64,000 nucleotides of DNA from a bacterium (GCA_030431975.1 JAUIHP010000002.1:124001-188000); one strand, 5' to 3'; numbered from the stretch's first letter, positions 43,684-52,340 are shown. Program-made: numbers and translations. The notes: generated by a model from the sequence alone, not told the origin.

Positions 43684-43700
43684 GCTGAAAGGATTTCAGC
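43684..43700. promoter_or_regulatory. Palindrome GCTGAAA-GGA-TTTCAGC in a divergent promoter region
   Basis: A 7+3+7 perfect inverted repeat in the 158-base divergent gap between the beta-helix gene and the kinase gene. Its size and AT-rich half-sites fit an operator for a dimeric regulator. No clear -35/-10 pair was found in the gap. Confidence 0.4.
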
Positions 43701-43774
43701 GATTTGATTCGTAACGGTGAGAGGGTGGTCCGCCCGATGGTCTCGGACTAAGATCCCCCAGTCAAGGAGGCGGA

Positions 43775-45547
43775 TTGACGAGCATGATCGGACGGCGCAT
43801 CGGCCGTTACGAAATCACAGGCGAGATCGGTCGCGGCGGAATGGGCATCGTCTACCGGGCCACCCAAACCACGCTCAACCGAATGGTCGCCGTAAAGATG
43901 CTCCCGCTGGCCTTCGCCGCCACCACCGACATGTTGGCGCGCTTTCGCCGTGAGGCGGAGACCCTGGCCCGGCTCAGCCACGAGAACGTCGTCCATGTCT
44001 ACGACATCGAAGAGCTGGACGGGAACCACTTCATCATCATGGAGCTGGTCGACGGACCGTCGCTGGGCAGAATCCTGCGGCAGCAAACGAAACTCGATCC
44101 TGCCGTAGCCCGTGATGTCGCCCTCGGTGTTGCCCGTGGACTGGCTGCGGCGCACGTGCAGGGCATCGTCCACCGTGACATCAAGCCGGACAACATCCTC
44201 TTCAGCTCGAGCGGACGGCCGAAGCTGACGGACTTCGGCATCGCCCGCGCCGACGATGCGCATCTCGAAACACAGACTGGCTCCCTTCTGGGCACCCCTC
44301 ACTACATCTCGCCGGAGCAGGCCCGGGGAGAGCGAGCCACGCAAACGTCGGACATCTACTCGATGGGGGTTCTTCTTTTCGAAATGCTGGCCGGGGAACG
44401 TCCTTTCTCCGGGAGAAATGCGGTCGACCTCTACCTCAAGCACCTGCAGGAGGAAGCGCCCGAGATTCGGCAGAAGGTGCCTCAGTTGACCGAGCCCTTT
44501 GCCAAGCTCGTCGACGCCTGCCTGGCCAAGTCGGCAGAAGAACGTATCGCCGACGGACCGACCCTGGTGGCCGAGCTGGAGTCCTTGTCTTTGAATCCGC
44601 CGCCTGGGAAGGCGCTCCGGGACGTGTTTCCCACGTTCGCCGCGGCGACTCCCGAAGGCACGGAAGGCCGCGTCTCCCGACCAGAGACAACACCGGAAGA
44701 GAAGCACGCCGCTGAAGCGGAGACGGAGCATCTCTCCGATCCGGGTGCGCGTTCCGATCGGGGCGCACGCTCCGATCCGGGCGTGCGTTCCGATCCGGGT
44801 GTGCGCTCCGCTGCCGGGGCGGGTGCGGGTGCAGATGCAGGAGGCGCTCCGCCGGCCCAGCGCCGCCCGGGTACACCGCCGACCCACGCTCCACGTGGTT
44901 TTCCGCCGAGACTCTGGATACCGACGATCGCGATTCTCGCGTTGGCCGTCGCGCTGGGACTGCGTTTGCTCCCATCCGGAGAGGAAAGCGGGCCGGAAGG
45001 CCCAGCCTCGGCAGAATCCTCCCTCCCCACTGGTTCGCCCGACGGGGCGGAGGGCAGCCCGGTCTCCGTTCCACCACAGGTCGAAAACCCGACCTCAAAC
45101 CCCGACTCTGTCCGGCAGAGCCCTGCCGGGACACCAACGCCAGGCGACGGTTCTTCCGCCAAATCTCTCTCCGCCGAGGAACGACGCCTCGCCTCGGCAA
45201 AGATCTTCCGCCTGCTCGCGGGTTTTGCGACGGATCTCGAAAGGTCCGGCCCACATGAGGCACTCTCTTCCCGTATTCTTGCCGACACCGGTCCGGATCT
45301 CGCAGAGGAGCTGGCAGCGATTCTGGGAGACTATCGCTCGCTCTCGGGAGAGAGCTCGGATATGAAGCCGACGGTGTTCGAACCGGGTCCTCGGGCACGT
45401 GTCCGCTTTGGTCAGACTCTGCGTCTCACGCGGGAGAAACGAGGCGCAGTGACCGAAAACGAGACCATCGAGGTCCACTACGATTGGTGGCTCGTCCCGG
45501 TGGATGGGGACTGGAGGATCGCCGAAGGAACGGCGACCCGGAGGTAG
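43775..45547 (+). CDS. Hanks-type Ser/Thr protein kinase, membrane-anchored
   Basis: 590 aa. Kinase motifs in order: glycine loop GEIGRGGMGIVY, VAVKML lysine, IVHRDIKPDNIL catalytic loop near residue 132, LTDFGIAR, and GTPHYISPEQARGE. A Pro/Gly/Arg-rich linker with tandem repeats follows, then one membrane helix (LWIPTIAILALAVALGLRLL). An outside domain of about 190 residues ends in IEVHYDWWLVPVDGDWRIAEG, resembling SnoaL/NTF2-like sensor folds. AAGGAGG is four bases before TTG 43775 and 13 before ATG 43784, so the start is uncertain. The next gene is its likely antagonist phosphatase. Confidence 0.93.
   Translation: MTSMIGRRIGRYEITGEIGRGGMGIVYRATQTTLNRMVAVKMLPLAFAATTDMLARFRREAETLARLSHENVVHVYDIEELDGNHFIIMELVDGPSLGRILRQQTKLDPAVARDVALGVARGLAAAHVQGIVHRDIKPDNILFSSSGRPKLTDFGIARADDAHLETQTGSLLGTPHYISPEQARGERATQTSDIYSMGVLLFEMLAGERPFSGRNAVDLYLKHLQEEAPEIRQKVPQLTEPFAKLVDACLAKSAEERIADGPTLVAELESLSLNPPPGKALRDVFPTFAAATPEGTEGRVSRPETTPEEKHAAEAETEHLSDPGARSDRGARSDPGVRSDPGVRSAAGAGAGADAGGAPPAQRRPGTPPTHAPRGFPPRLWIPTIAILALAVALGLRLLPSGEESGPEGPASAESSLPTGSPDGAEGSPVSVPPQVENPTSNPDSVRQSPAGTPTPGDGSSAKSLSAEERRLASAKIFRLLAGFATDLERSGPHEALSSRILADTGPDLAEELAAILGDYRSLSGESSDMKPTVFEPGPRARVRFGQTLRLTREKRGAVTENETIEVHYDWWLVPVDGDWRIAEGTATRR
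44737..44810 (+). repeat. 18-bp tandem repeats in the kinase linker
   Basis: About four imperfect units, based on CGTTCCGATCCGGGTGTG, encode RSDPGV/RSDRGA in the juxtamembrane linker. The frame is kept, so copy number could vary without loss of the kinase. Confidence 0.75.
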
Positions 45548-45569
45548 TTTGGAAGAAAGGGAAAGCAGA

Positions 45570-46673
45570 ATGGCAGCGAACTCGGTTCGCTACGGGGCGG
45601 CGTCACACGTCGGACAGGTTCGGGGTCGCAATGAGGACTCCTACCTGGTTTGGGTGGCCGACGAAGAGGACGAACGCCAGGCCGAGGCTGTCTTTCTGGT
45701 CGCGGACGGAATGGGCGGCCACGACGCGGGTGACGTCGCGAGCCGCTTCGTCGTTTCCGAACTCGAGCGCGCCATCGCCACCGACCGCACGTTTATCACT
45801 GACCAAGTGTTCTCCGCGCTTCCGAAGTGGTTTTCCGGCGTCAGCACCTCCCTACAGGGATTGGCCGAAGAGCGCGGCGCCAGCCGCGGAATGGGAAGCA
45901 CCGCGACTCTCGTTTCCATCATCTCCGGACACCTGGTCTTCGCGCACGTCGGCGACTCGCGACTGTACCGGCTCCGTAGCGGGGACTTTGAACAGCTGAG
46001 CCTCGACCATTCCTTTGCGCAGGAACAAAGACGTCGCGGGCTTCTGACCGAAGAGCAAGCCGCGCACCATCCGCAGCGAAACCTTCTCACGCAGGCACTG
46101 GGCGTAGACCGCGAACTCGACGTTCAAGTCGAGGAACTGGAGTGGCAGGACGGGGATCGTTATGTCCTTTGCAGCGACGGGCTCTACGGACCGGTCAATG
46201 ACACCCGGATCCGGACGATCGTCGGAATGTCCGACCTTCAGGAAGCGGCCGAGATGCTGGTCGCGGAAGCCAACCTGGAAGGCGGCCCGGACAACATCAC
46301 GGCGATCGTCTTCGAGATGATCGGCGAGGGGACGCCGAGTCCACCTCTCCAAAAAGTTCAGGCGGTGGCGGATGACCAACTCCCCACCGACCCCGGGATT
46401 CTCCCCGTGCCCGAGACGGCAAGCGCGGCGCACTCCGGATCCGAGGAAGCGGACGCCTACCCACGCGCTGCGTCGGGTCTCGATGGTGTTCATGGATCAC
46501 CGACGGAAGAAGGTGACGACGCCGAGCGGCAACGACGTCTGGCCGAATTGGCCGGTCTGGACGAAGCTCAGAGTGCGGGGGGCCGGCCGACCTGGCTGTG
46601 GCCGACCGTGGCCGTGGTCGTGATCACCGGCCTGGCACTTCTCATCTGGACCTGGGTACGCTCTCAGGGATGA
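45570..46673 (+). CDS. PP2C phosphatase with C-terminal membrane anchor
   Basis: 367 aa. Motifs: RNEDSYLVW, LVADGMGGHDAGDVASR, FAHVGDSRLYR, LCSDGLYGPV and GGPDNITAIVFE. An acidic Pro/Ser linker of about 90 residues follows, then a membrane helix at the very end (WLWPTVAVVVITGLALLIWTW). It probably dephosphorylates the kinase encoded 22 bases upstream or its targets. AAGGGA precedes the ATG by eight bases. Compared with the soluble PP2C at 1463 it has the added anchor. Confidence 0.92.
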   Translation: MAANSVRYGAASHVGQVRGRNEDSYLVWVADEEDERQAEAVFLVADGMGGHDAGDVASRFVVSELERAIATDRTFITDQVFSALPKWFSGVSTSLQGLAEERGASRGMGSTATLVSIISGHLVFAHVGDSRLYRLRSGDFEQLSLDHSFAQEQRRRGLLTEEQAAHHPQRNLLTQALGVDRELDVQVEELEWQDGDRYVLCSDGLYGPVNDTRIRTIVGMSDLQEAAEMLVAEANLEGGPDNITAIVFEMIGEGTPSPPLQKVQAVADDQLPTDPGILPVPETASAAHSGSEEADAYPRAASGLDGVHGSPTEEGDDAERQRRLAELAGLDEAQSAGGRPTWLWPTVAVVVITGLALLIWTWVRSQG

Positions 46674-46705
46674 GGTCGGGTCGCGACGGGTCACACCCTC
46701 GCGGA

Positions 46706-46891
46706 TCAGACGGAACTCTTGGTTTCCCGGTCATCCTCGGTCCTCTCCGGAACCTCGTCCTTGACCGAGTTCTTGAACTCCCGAATTCCCTGCCCCATTC
46801 CCCTGGCCAGCTCCGGAATCCTCTTCGCGCCGAAAAGGACCAGGATGATCAGGAAGATGACCAGAATCTCACGAATGCCCACGGGGCCCAT
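46706..46891 (-). CDS. tatA: Twin-arginine translocase subunit TatA/E
   Basis: 61 aa: a short N-terminal membrane helix (ILVIFLIILVLFGAKRIPEL) with the conserved FGxKRIPEL turn, an amphipathic helix (ARGMGQGIREFKNSV) and an acidic tail. It forms the pore-like assembly for folded proteins with TatC, whose gene is 8 kb away at 54917. AAGGAG lies seven bases before the ATG. It is convergent with the phosphatase gene 32 bases away. Confidence 0.93.
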   Translation of the reverse strand: MGPVGIREILVIFLIILVLFGAKRIPELARGMGQGIREFKNSVKDEVPERTEDDRETKSSV

Positions 46892-47094
46892 GCGTTTCTC
46901 CTTCGAGGATCGACCCTTCGCCGCAAGGCCCAGGACCGATGAGACTAAACCTTTATCACATGGCGACTTGACCCGAACAGTAGAGAGACGACTTCAGCTC
47001 TTTGGTGACTGTCCCGGAGTCGTCGCGGGTCACCGCGCCTTTCAAAACGTCTCCCCCGCCAAGTGAACCATACCTAAGGACGCAGGAAGCCGCC
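46892..47094. other. 203-base gap with a small inverted repeat
   Basis: Non-coding stretch between tatA and the LytR_C gene, both on the minus strand. It contains GGTGAC...GTCACC around 47012-47033 and a TGTGATAAA stretch (minus strand, near 46960) that could be a -10 element for tatA. No convincing -35 is visible. Confidence 0.4.
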
Positions 47095-47661
47095 TTAGGG
47101 TTCCGACCCCTCCCGGGTCATTCTATCGGCCAGGTCGGTTCCGAGGACGACCCGAACGTCTCCGCCCGAGACCCGCTCGTCGCCAAGCTGGATCTTCCCA
47201 ACCTGATACCGGTCCCACAGGTGGAGGAAAACCTCCCGCGCGGCTTCATGATCGTCGCTGTGGGCCAGAATCACCGTCTCGGCATAATCGTAGCCATCGG
47301 CATCACGGTAATCCAGCACATCGAAGCGCTCCCCGCGGAGTTCCGTCGCGAAGTTCCGAGCCAACCCGTCGACACCACACCCGTTCTCGATAACCACTGC
47401 GATCCGGTCGACGGGAAACTCATTGCCGAAGGACGGCGCTGGAATCGGGGCATCCGGTGGATCCATCGGCTGGGAGAGCTCGGTCGGGGGTCCGCTGATC
47501 GGAATCTCCGGCGAGTTGTCCCGATCCGAGAATCGACTGGCGATAGAAAGCCCGAACGTAAGAATGACGAGCAGCAGCACAAGTGCCGCCATTCCTTCGA
47601 AGGCTTTTCCGGGCGATCGCTTGCCCTTGCGACGGCGTGTACTTTTCTTACGTCGTGCCAT
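47095..47661 (-). CDS. Membrane-anchored LytR_C-domain protein
   Basis: 188 aa. A strongly basic start (MARRKKSTRRRKGKRSPG) precedes one membrane helix (GMAALVLLLVILTFGLSIA). A Pro-rich linker leads to a LytR_C domain (IAVVIENGCGVDGLARNFATEL, FDVLDYRDADGYDYAETVIL). In other bacteria this domain sits at the end of LytR-CpsA-Psr cell-wall ligases; here it stands alone. The ATG at 47661 has AAGGAG nine bases upstream. It may bind envelope polymers; function unproven. Confidence 0.72.
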   Translation of the reverse strand: MARRKKSTRRRKGKRSPGKAFEGMAALVLLLVILTFGLSIASRFSDRDNSPEIPISGPPTELSQPMDPPDAPIPAPSFGNEFPVDRIAVVIENGCGVDGLARNFATELRGERFDVLDYRDADGYDYAETVILAHSDDHEAAREVFLHLWDRYQVGKIQLGDERVSGGDVRVVLGTDLADRMTREGSEP

Positions 47662-47787
47662 CTTCCGCAACTCCTTTGCGTGCGACGGTCGGCGCCAGCG
47701 AGTTTCAGCGCGATCCTTGCGCCCCACCTCGACCCACCTCAGCGTGAACGGCGGCGCCGGCTCTTGGTGTCCTGCGTCAGTAGGACA

Positions 47788-48948
47788 CTAGGACCGAATG
47801 ACCCCCAGCAGGCGCTCTTTCGTTTGCTCCAAAGACTCGGGGAGGACGTTGACCTTTGCCACCAGCGGCATGAAGCTGCTGTCTCCCGCCCAACGCGGAA
47901 TGGCGTGCAGCACGAGTTGTCCCGACGGATCCCCGGAGTCGAAGCCCAGGTTGATTCCTTCCGGATCGTACGCCTGACGAAGCCATCCCTCGGCTTCCCG
48001 GCCCAGTCGGAACAGAGACTCGCGCCCCCGGTCGTCCAGTGACTCGAAGAACACGGTCGGTTCCTTCGGCGTGATCCAAAGATGCCCGGAATTGTAGGGG
48101 TGCGGAGCGAGCGCCACAATCATCTCGTCGCGTTCCAGAAGAACCAGTTCGTCGCGGCGGTTCTCCAAGGCGTCGAGAACCGTGGAACCCCACTCCCCTT
48201 CTCCGGCTTCCCGCCGTCCGCGATGGACGGCGGCGGCATCAGCCAACTGCTCCGGCGTATTGATTCCGGAGATCTCTTCCGGATCTTCGATCTCCATGAT
48301 GCGGGCAGGGAGTCCCGCCTCCCGAATCATCTCCAGCGTGTCGGTGAGATAGTACTCACCCTGGGCATTGTCGTTCTTGAGCTGCGCGAGCGCGTCGAGA
48401 AGCGGGCCCAGCTTGAACGCATAGATCCCGGAGTTGATCTCGTTGTTGGCGCGCTGATCCGCGGCCAGGTCCTTGTCCTCGATGATGCGAAGAAAGCCGC
48501 CGGCGTCGTCGCGGAAGACGCGCCCGTACCCGCTGGGATCTTTCAACCTCGCTGTCAGCACGGTCACGCCGTGGTCACCGAGTTCATGTCGTTCCATGAG
48601 TTGTCTAAGTGTCGACGGACGGAGCAAAGGAACGTCGCCATAGAGCACGAGAAGAGAACCGTCCCGGGATTCCAAGTGTTCGCGCGCGCAGATGACGGCG
48701 TGACCCGTGCCCAGCTGCGGCTCCTGCAGCGCGTAGGCAAGGCCCTTGTCGGCATGGGCCTCTTTAACCGCCTCGGCCTGGTGCCCGACAACCACGATGG
48801 TGTGGTCGATCCCGAGCCGACGCGAAGTGTCGACGACGTGGGTCAGGAGCGGTCGTCCTTCCATCGGATGAAGAACCTTGGCCAGGTCGGACTTCATCCG
48901 CGTGCCCTTGCCCGCGGCGAGAATGAGTGAGGTCCAGTTCTGCTTCAA
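47788..48948 (-). CDS. Fusion: GlmU-type sugar nucleotidyltransferase + HIT-like domain
   Basis: 386 aa. Residues 1-235 are a nucleotidyltransferase with the GlmU pattern: LILAAGKGTRMKSDLAKVLHP, LGTGHAV, LVLYGDVPLL, GYGRVFRDD and NNEINSGIYAFK. Instead of the left-handed-helix acetyltransferase of GlmU, residues 250-386 form a HIT-fold domain (LLERDEMIVALAPHPYNSGHLWITP, AIPRWAGDSSFMPLVAKVNVLPESLEQT). In HIT enzymes the site reads GHLHxHVVPRW; here it reads GQLVLHAIPRW, so two of the three histidines, including the catalytic one, are gone (Gln344, Val346, only His348 kept). It starts one base after the panC stop. It probably makes a UDP- or other NDP-sugar, with the HIT part regulating or binding nucleotide. 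Confidence 0.85.
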   Translation of the reverse strand: MKQNWTSLILAAGKGTRMKSDLAKVLHPMEGRPLLTHVVDTSRRLGIDHTIVVVGHQAEAVKEAHADKGLAYALQEPQLGTGHAVICAREHLESRDGSLLVLYGDVPLLRPSTLRQLMERHELGDHGVTVLTARLKDPSGYGRVFRDDAGGFLRIIEDKDLAADQRANNEINSGIYAFKLGPLLDALAQLKNDNAQGEYYLTDTLEMIREAGLPARIMEIEDPEEISGINTPEQLADAAAVHRGRREAGEGEWGSTVLDALENRRDELVLLERDEMIVALAPHPYNSGHLWITPKEPTVFFESLDDRGRESLFRLGREAEGWLRQAYDPEGINLGFDSGDPSGQLVLHAIPRWAGDSSFMPLVAKVNVLPESLEQTKERLLGVIRS

Positions 48949-48949
48949 C

Positions 48950-49807
48950 TCAACTTCCTTTCGGTGCCTGGATCCAAACGTTGTCTATCAGGCGAGCTTT
49001 GCCCAGGTAGTAAGCCACGGCAAGGACGAGCTTGCCGGAAAGCTTTCGAACGCGGCCCAGATCCTCCCGGGAAAGAATCTCGATGTAGTCGATCCGGCCC
49101 GGGCCATCCTTCAGCAACGACTCGACCCGTTTGACCGCACTCGCGGCCGTCTTGATTTCACCGGCCTGAACCAACTTTCGAACTTTGGAGAGCGCGCGAA
49201 ACAGTTCCGGCGCAAAGGCGCGCTCTTCCGTCGTGAGATAACTGTTTCGCGAACTCATGGCCAGCCCGTCTGCTTCCCGAACCGTCGGACAGACGACGAC
49301 TTTGACCGCAAAATCCAGGTCTTCGACCATCCTCGTCAGGATCACCGCCTGCTGGAAGTCCTTCTGACCCAGATAGAGCCGATCCGGTCCGGCGGCATTC
49401 AGCAACTTGGTCACGATGGTCGTCACTCCGGCGAAGTGACCCGGCCGACGCGTTCCGCACAGCGCCTGATCGAGTCCATCGACGACGACGCGGGTCGCAA
49501 ACTCCCGGGGATAGAGGTCGGCCGCAGCGGGCTCGTAGACAAAGTCGACCCCTTCGCTCCGGAGGAGTCGACGGTCCCGCGCCAGGTCACGCGGATAGGA
49601 CTCGAAGTCCTCTCCCGGCCCGAACTGCAGCGGGTTGACGAAAATGCTGGCCACGACAACGTCGTTGTCGCGGCGAGCCCGACGAACCAAAGAAAGATGG
49701 CCTTCGTGGAGAAAGCCCATCGTCGGGACGAACCCGACGGATTCTCCTTTGGAACGGGCGGAGCGAACCGCCGACTGAAGCCGCCGGGCCGAACGAATTC
49801 GTTTCAA
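48950..49807 (-). CDS. panC: Pantothenate synthetase PanC
   Basis: 285 aa. Joins pantoate and beta-alanine with ATP. Motifs: FVPTMGFLHEGHLSLVRRA (HxGH adenylate site), IFVNPLQFGPGEDFESYPR, VTTIVTKLLNAAGPDRLYLGQKDFQQ and MSSRNSYL (KMSKS-like). The start is TTG overlapping the panB stop (TTGA), with a GAAGAG stretch just upstream. Together with panB it gives pantothenate for CoA; coaX lies 4 kb upstream in the same direction. Confidence 0.96.
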   Translation of the reverse strand: MKRIRSARRLQSAVRSARSKGESVGFVPTMGFLHEGHLSLVRRARRDNDVVVASIFVNPLQFGPGEDFESYPRDLARDRRLLRSEGVDFVYEPAAADLYPREFATRVVVDGLDQALCGTRRPGHFAGVTTIVTKLLNAAGPDRLYLGQKDFQQAVILTRMVEDLDFAVKVVVCPTVREADGLAMSSRNSYLTTEERAFAPELFRALSKVRKLVQAGEIKTAASAVKRVESLLKDGPGRIDYIEILSREDLGRVRKLSGKLVLAVAYYLGKARLIDNVWIQAPKGS

Positions 49808-50736
49808 CTCTTCTTTCCCCGGCTTGGGGACTTCCGGCTCGCCTTCTTCGTCCGTGTCGTTTTCGCCCGAGTCGCTTTCGTCCGGGTCGACGAGGATGCG
49901 GACGAAGACGGGGACGCCGTCGACGAGGTCGTCTTGCTGGACGTATCCCGGTACTCGTGCTCCGAGGCGGGGAACTTGCCCTGGCGGACCTCCGCGCAGT
50001 ACTTCGCGGCGGCTTCGACGATCGTCTTGCCGACGTGGGCGAATCGTTTGACGAAACGCGGAGCAAAGTCAGGGTCCAACCCGAGCAGATCGTTGATGAC
50101 CAGGACCTGACCGTCACAACCAGCCCCGGCTCCGATCCCGATGGTCGGAATGGAAGCGGCCGCCGTAACCCGAGCCGCCAGCTCGGACGGAACCTTCTCC
50201 AGAACGAGCAGGAAGCAACCAGCGTCCTCGAGGATCCTGGCTTCCTCCAAAAGGCGGTCTCCTTCCTTCCCCTTCCCTTGCAGCGGATACCCGCCAAGCG
50301 CGAGGACGGACTGCGGCGTCAGTCCCAGATGTCCAACTACGGGAATGCCGGCTTCGACGATGCGACGAATGGCGGCCGCACTCCGTTCTCCTCCCTCGAG
50401 TTTGACGGCATCGGCGCCCGACTCTTTGACGATGCGCCCCGCCGACTCGAGCGCCCGGGCCGGGCTGATCTGAAAGGAGAGAAATGGCATGTCGACCACG
50501 ACCAGCGCTTTCGGCTTGGCGCGCATGACGGCGCTGGCGTGGTGAATCATGTGCTGAAGGGTGACCGGCACGGTCGTCTCGTATCCCAGGACGACGTTAC
50601 CCAGACTGTCACCAACCAAATAGAGAGGCACGCCCGCCTGATCGAGAAGCTTGGACATTGTGTAGTCGTAGCAGGTGAGCATCGGGATCTTGTCCCGGCC
50701 CTTCATCTGCCGAATGTCGCGTGTGGTCCATCTCAT
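49804..50736 (-). CDS. panB: Ketopantoate hydroxymethyltransferase PanB with basic tail
   Basis: 310 aa. Family motifs: DKIPMLTCYDYTMSKLLDQA, YLVGDSLGNVVLG (Mg-binding), VDMPFLSF, AVKLEGG, PVVGHLGLTPQS and GIGAGAGCDGQVLV. The enzyme part ends near residue 264. About 45 residues of Ser/Thr/Lys/Arg-rich tail follow (TRTKATRAKTTRTKKASRK), which PanB normally lacks. The ATG at 50736 has GGGAG seven bases upstream; the GTG two codons earlier is less likely. Confidence 0.94.
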   Translation of the reverse strand: MRWTTRDIRQMKGRDKIPMLTCYDYTMSKLLDQAGVPLYLVGDSLGNVVLGYETTVPVTLQHMIHHASAVMRAKPKALVVVDMPFLSFQISPARALESAGRIVKESGADAVKLEGGERSAAAIRRIVEAGIPVVGHLGLTPQSVLALGGYPLQGKGKEGDRLLEEARILEDAGCFLLVLEKVPSELAARVTAAASIPTIGIGAGAGCDGQVLVINDLLGLDPDFAPRFVKRFAHVGKTIVEAAAKYCAEVRQGKFPASEHEYRDTSSKTTSSTASPSSSASSSTRTKATRAKTTRTKKASRKSPSRGKKS

Positions 50737-50779
50737 GGGCACGCTCCCTTCCGCCGCATTCTTGCGACCGTTTTTGCGG

Positions 50780-51415
50780 CTATCCAGCGGGATTGTAGTA
50801 CGCGGTCCCCTTGTCGTGCGAAAGGATCCTCTGAATCAGTTCCTCACGCTGCGACTCTTCCGCCACGACATCGATCTCGTTCGTGTTGACGACCAAAACG
50901 GGCGCGTCCTGGTAGTGAAAGAAGAAGTAGTCGTAGGCTTCCCGCAAGGTTTCCAGGTAATCGGGATCGATGTTGCGCTCGAAGTCCCGTCCCCGCTTTT
51001 CGATTCTCTTCAGGATGGTCGGAAGCTCGGCGCGCAGGTAGACCACCCGGTCCGGCCGCGGCAGGTCCCGCTCGAGCAGAGGAAGGATCTGGTCGTAGAG
51101 TTCCATCTCTGCATCAGCCAGGTTGATCGAAGCGAAGATGCGGTCCTTCTGAAACAGATAGTCGGAAACGACCGCGGACTGGAAGAGATCCCGCTGCACG
51201 AGCGCCGACTGTTGCCGGTAACGCGAGAGCAGAAAGAAGAGCTGCGTCTGGAACGCGAACCGGACGCGGTCTTCGTAGAAGGAGGCCAGGAACGGATTCT
51301 CCTCCACAACTTCCAGCACCGGCGTTGCCTGCAGACGCCGGCTGAGCATCTGCGTCAGGGTCGTCTTTCCAACTCCGATGACGCCCTCGATGGCGATGAA
51401 CTGACCACCTGCCAT
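50780..51415 (-). CDS. Deoxynucleoside kinase (dNK/dGK family)
   Basis: 211 aa. P-loop FIAIEGVIGVGKTTLTQ at the N-terminus, EENPFLASFYED, QTQLFFLLSRYRQQ, then VVSDYLFQKDRIFA (in place of the DRS motif) and the RGRDFERNID lid. It phosphorylates deoxynucleosides for salvage; base preference cannot be told. The ATG at 51415 overlaps the folK stop (TGATG); a longer reading frame upstream runs into folK and is not needed. Confidence 0.9.
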   Translation of the reverse strand: MAGGQFIAIEGVIGVGKTTLTQMLSRRLQATPVLEVVEENPFLASFYEDRVRFAFQTQLFFLLSRYRQQSALVQRDLFQSAVVSDYLFQKDRIFASINLADAEMELYDQILPLLERDLPRPDRVVYLRAELPTILKRIEKRGRDFERNIDPDYLETLREAYDYFFFHYQDAPVLVVNTNEIDVVAEESQREELIQRILSHDKGTAYYNPAG

Positions 51416-51984
51416 CAGACGGGCTCCCGGTTGGCGGGAAGATGGCGCCACGGGTACTCGCTGCACGTCAGGCCGTCTTCACCGGTGAACGGACCGTAGA
51501 GTCGAACGTCTCCGGGCCCCACTTGCAAGTTGGTCAGCAGCGCGGCTGCGGAACGGCCGAGCACAGGATGCCGCCAGTGCGGATCGATCTCGCAGAGCGG
51601 AACGAGGACGAAGGCGCGTTCTGACATTCTGGGGTGAGGCAGCGTCAGCTCCTCGGTTTCGAGGACCGTTTCGCCGACCGCCAGCAGGTCGAGGTCGACG
51701 ACGCGGTCACCATCCCGGTCCGGATCCCCGACGTCCGGCCGGCCCATCTCCGTCTCGATGGCCTGGAGCACGGCCAGGATCTCCTGCGGGGTTTGCGATG
51801 ACTCCGATTGAAGGACAGCGTTGAGGAAGTTGGCGCCGAAGCCCGTGCCGACGGGACGGGTTTCGTAGAGATGTGACACGCGGACGGGAACGAGACCCGC
51901 CTGCCCGAGCTTTTGGACGGCGGCGGAAAGCCAGGCCGCCGGATCCGGAACATTGCTGCCGAGACCGATCCAGACTGGGTTCAT
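51415..51984 (-). CDS. folK: 6-hydroxymethyl-dihydropterin pyrophosphokinase FolK
   Basis: 189 aa. Motifs: WIGLGSNVPDPAAWL, VSHLYETRPVG, ANFLNAVLQSE, IETEMGR and RVVDLDLLAVGE (Mg-binding DxDLL), PHPRMSERAFVLVPL. The last 25 residues (GPFTGEDGLTCSEYPW...) are beyond the usual end. Its start overlaps the folB stop (ATGA), so the two folate steps are coupled. Confidence 0.94.
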   Translation of the reverse strand: MNPVWIGLGSNVPDPAAWLSAAVQKLGQAGLVPVRVSHLYETRPVGTGFGANFLNAVLQSESSQTPQEILAVLQAIETEMGRPDVGDPDRDGDRVVDLDLLAVGETVLETEELTLPHPRMSERAFVLVPLCEIDPHWRHPVLGRSAAALLTNLQVGPGDVRLYGPFTGEDGLTCSEYPWRHLPANREPV

Positions 51985-52340
51985 CGGGTCCGATCCAGGG
52001 CCACCTCGACGTGATCGAGATTGGCATCGAAAGGAAGGCTCTTCTTCCGGAGGCGCGCGGTGATGCGGTGGATGGGCGGGAATTCCGCAAAGACCGCCGT
52101 GACGATCTCGTGGGTCAAAGACTCGATGAGATGGAACTTCCGGCTTTTGCTGACCGCCTCGACGACGCTGTAGACTTCGGAGTAGTCGACGGTGGCGGAG
52201 ACGCGATCTTCCCGAGCGGCTTCAGTCAGGTCGAGGTAGATGTCCAGATCGATGGCGACTTTGTTGACGCCCTTCTTCTCCCACTCCGTGACCCCCAACC
52301 GGGGAAAGAGAATCATCTCCGACAGAGTGAGACGATCCAA
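51981..52340 (-). CDS. folB: Dihydroneopterin aldolase FolB
   Basis: 119 aa, the normal length. LTLSEMILFPRLGVTEWEKK (active-site region), TVDYSEVYSVVE, FHLIESLTHEIVTAVFAEFP and RITARLRKKSLPF match the family, with the catalytic Lys in the last motif. The TTG start follows AAAGGAGAG by about nine bases. It lies three bases after the chaperonin gene. The product feeds FolK next door. Confidence 0.92.
   Translation of the reverse strand: MDRLTLSEMILFPRLGVTEWEKKGVNKVAIDLDIYLDLTEAAREDRVSATVDYSEVYSVVEAVSKSRKFHLIESLTHEIVTAVFAEFPPIHRITARLRKKSLPFDANLDHVEVALDRTR

Noticed and set aside
47767-47788. Hairpin GTGTCCT/AGGACAC after the GlmU-HIT gene as a terminator
   Set aside because: It overlaps the stop codon by one base, has no T-run on the minus strand, and the stem is short.
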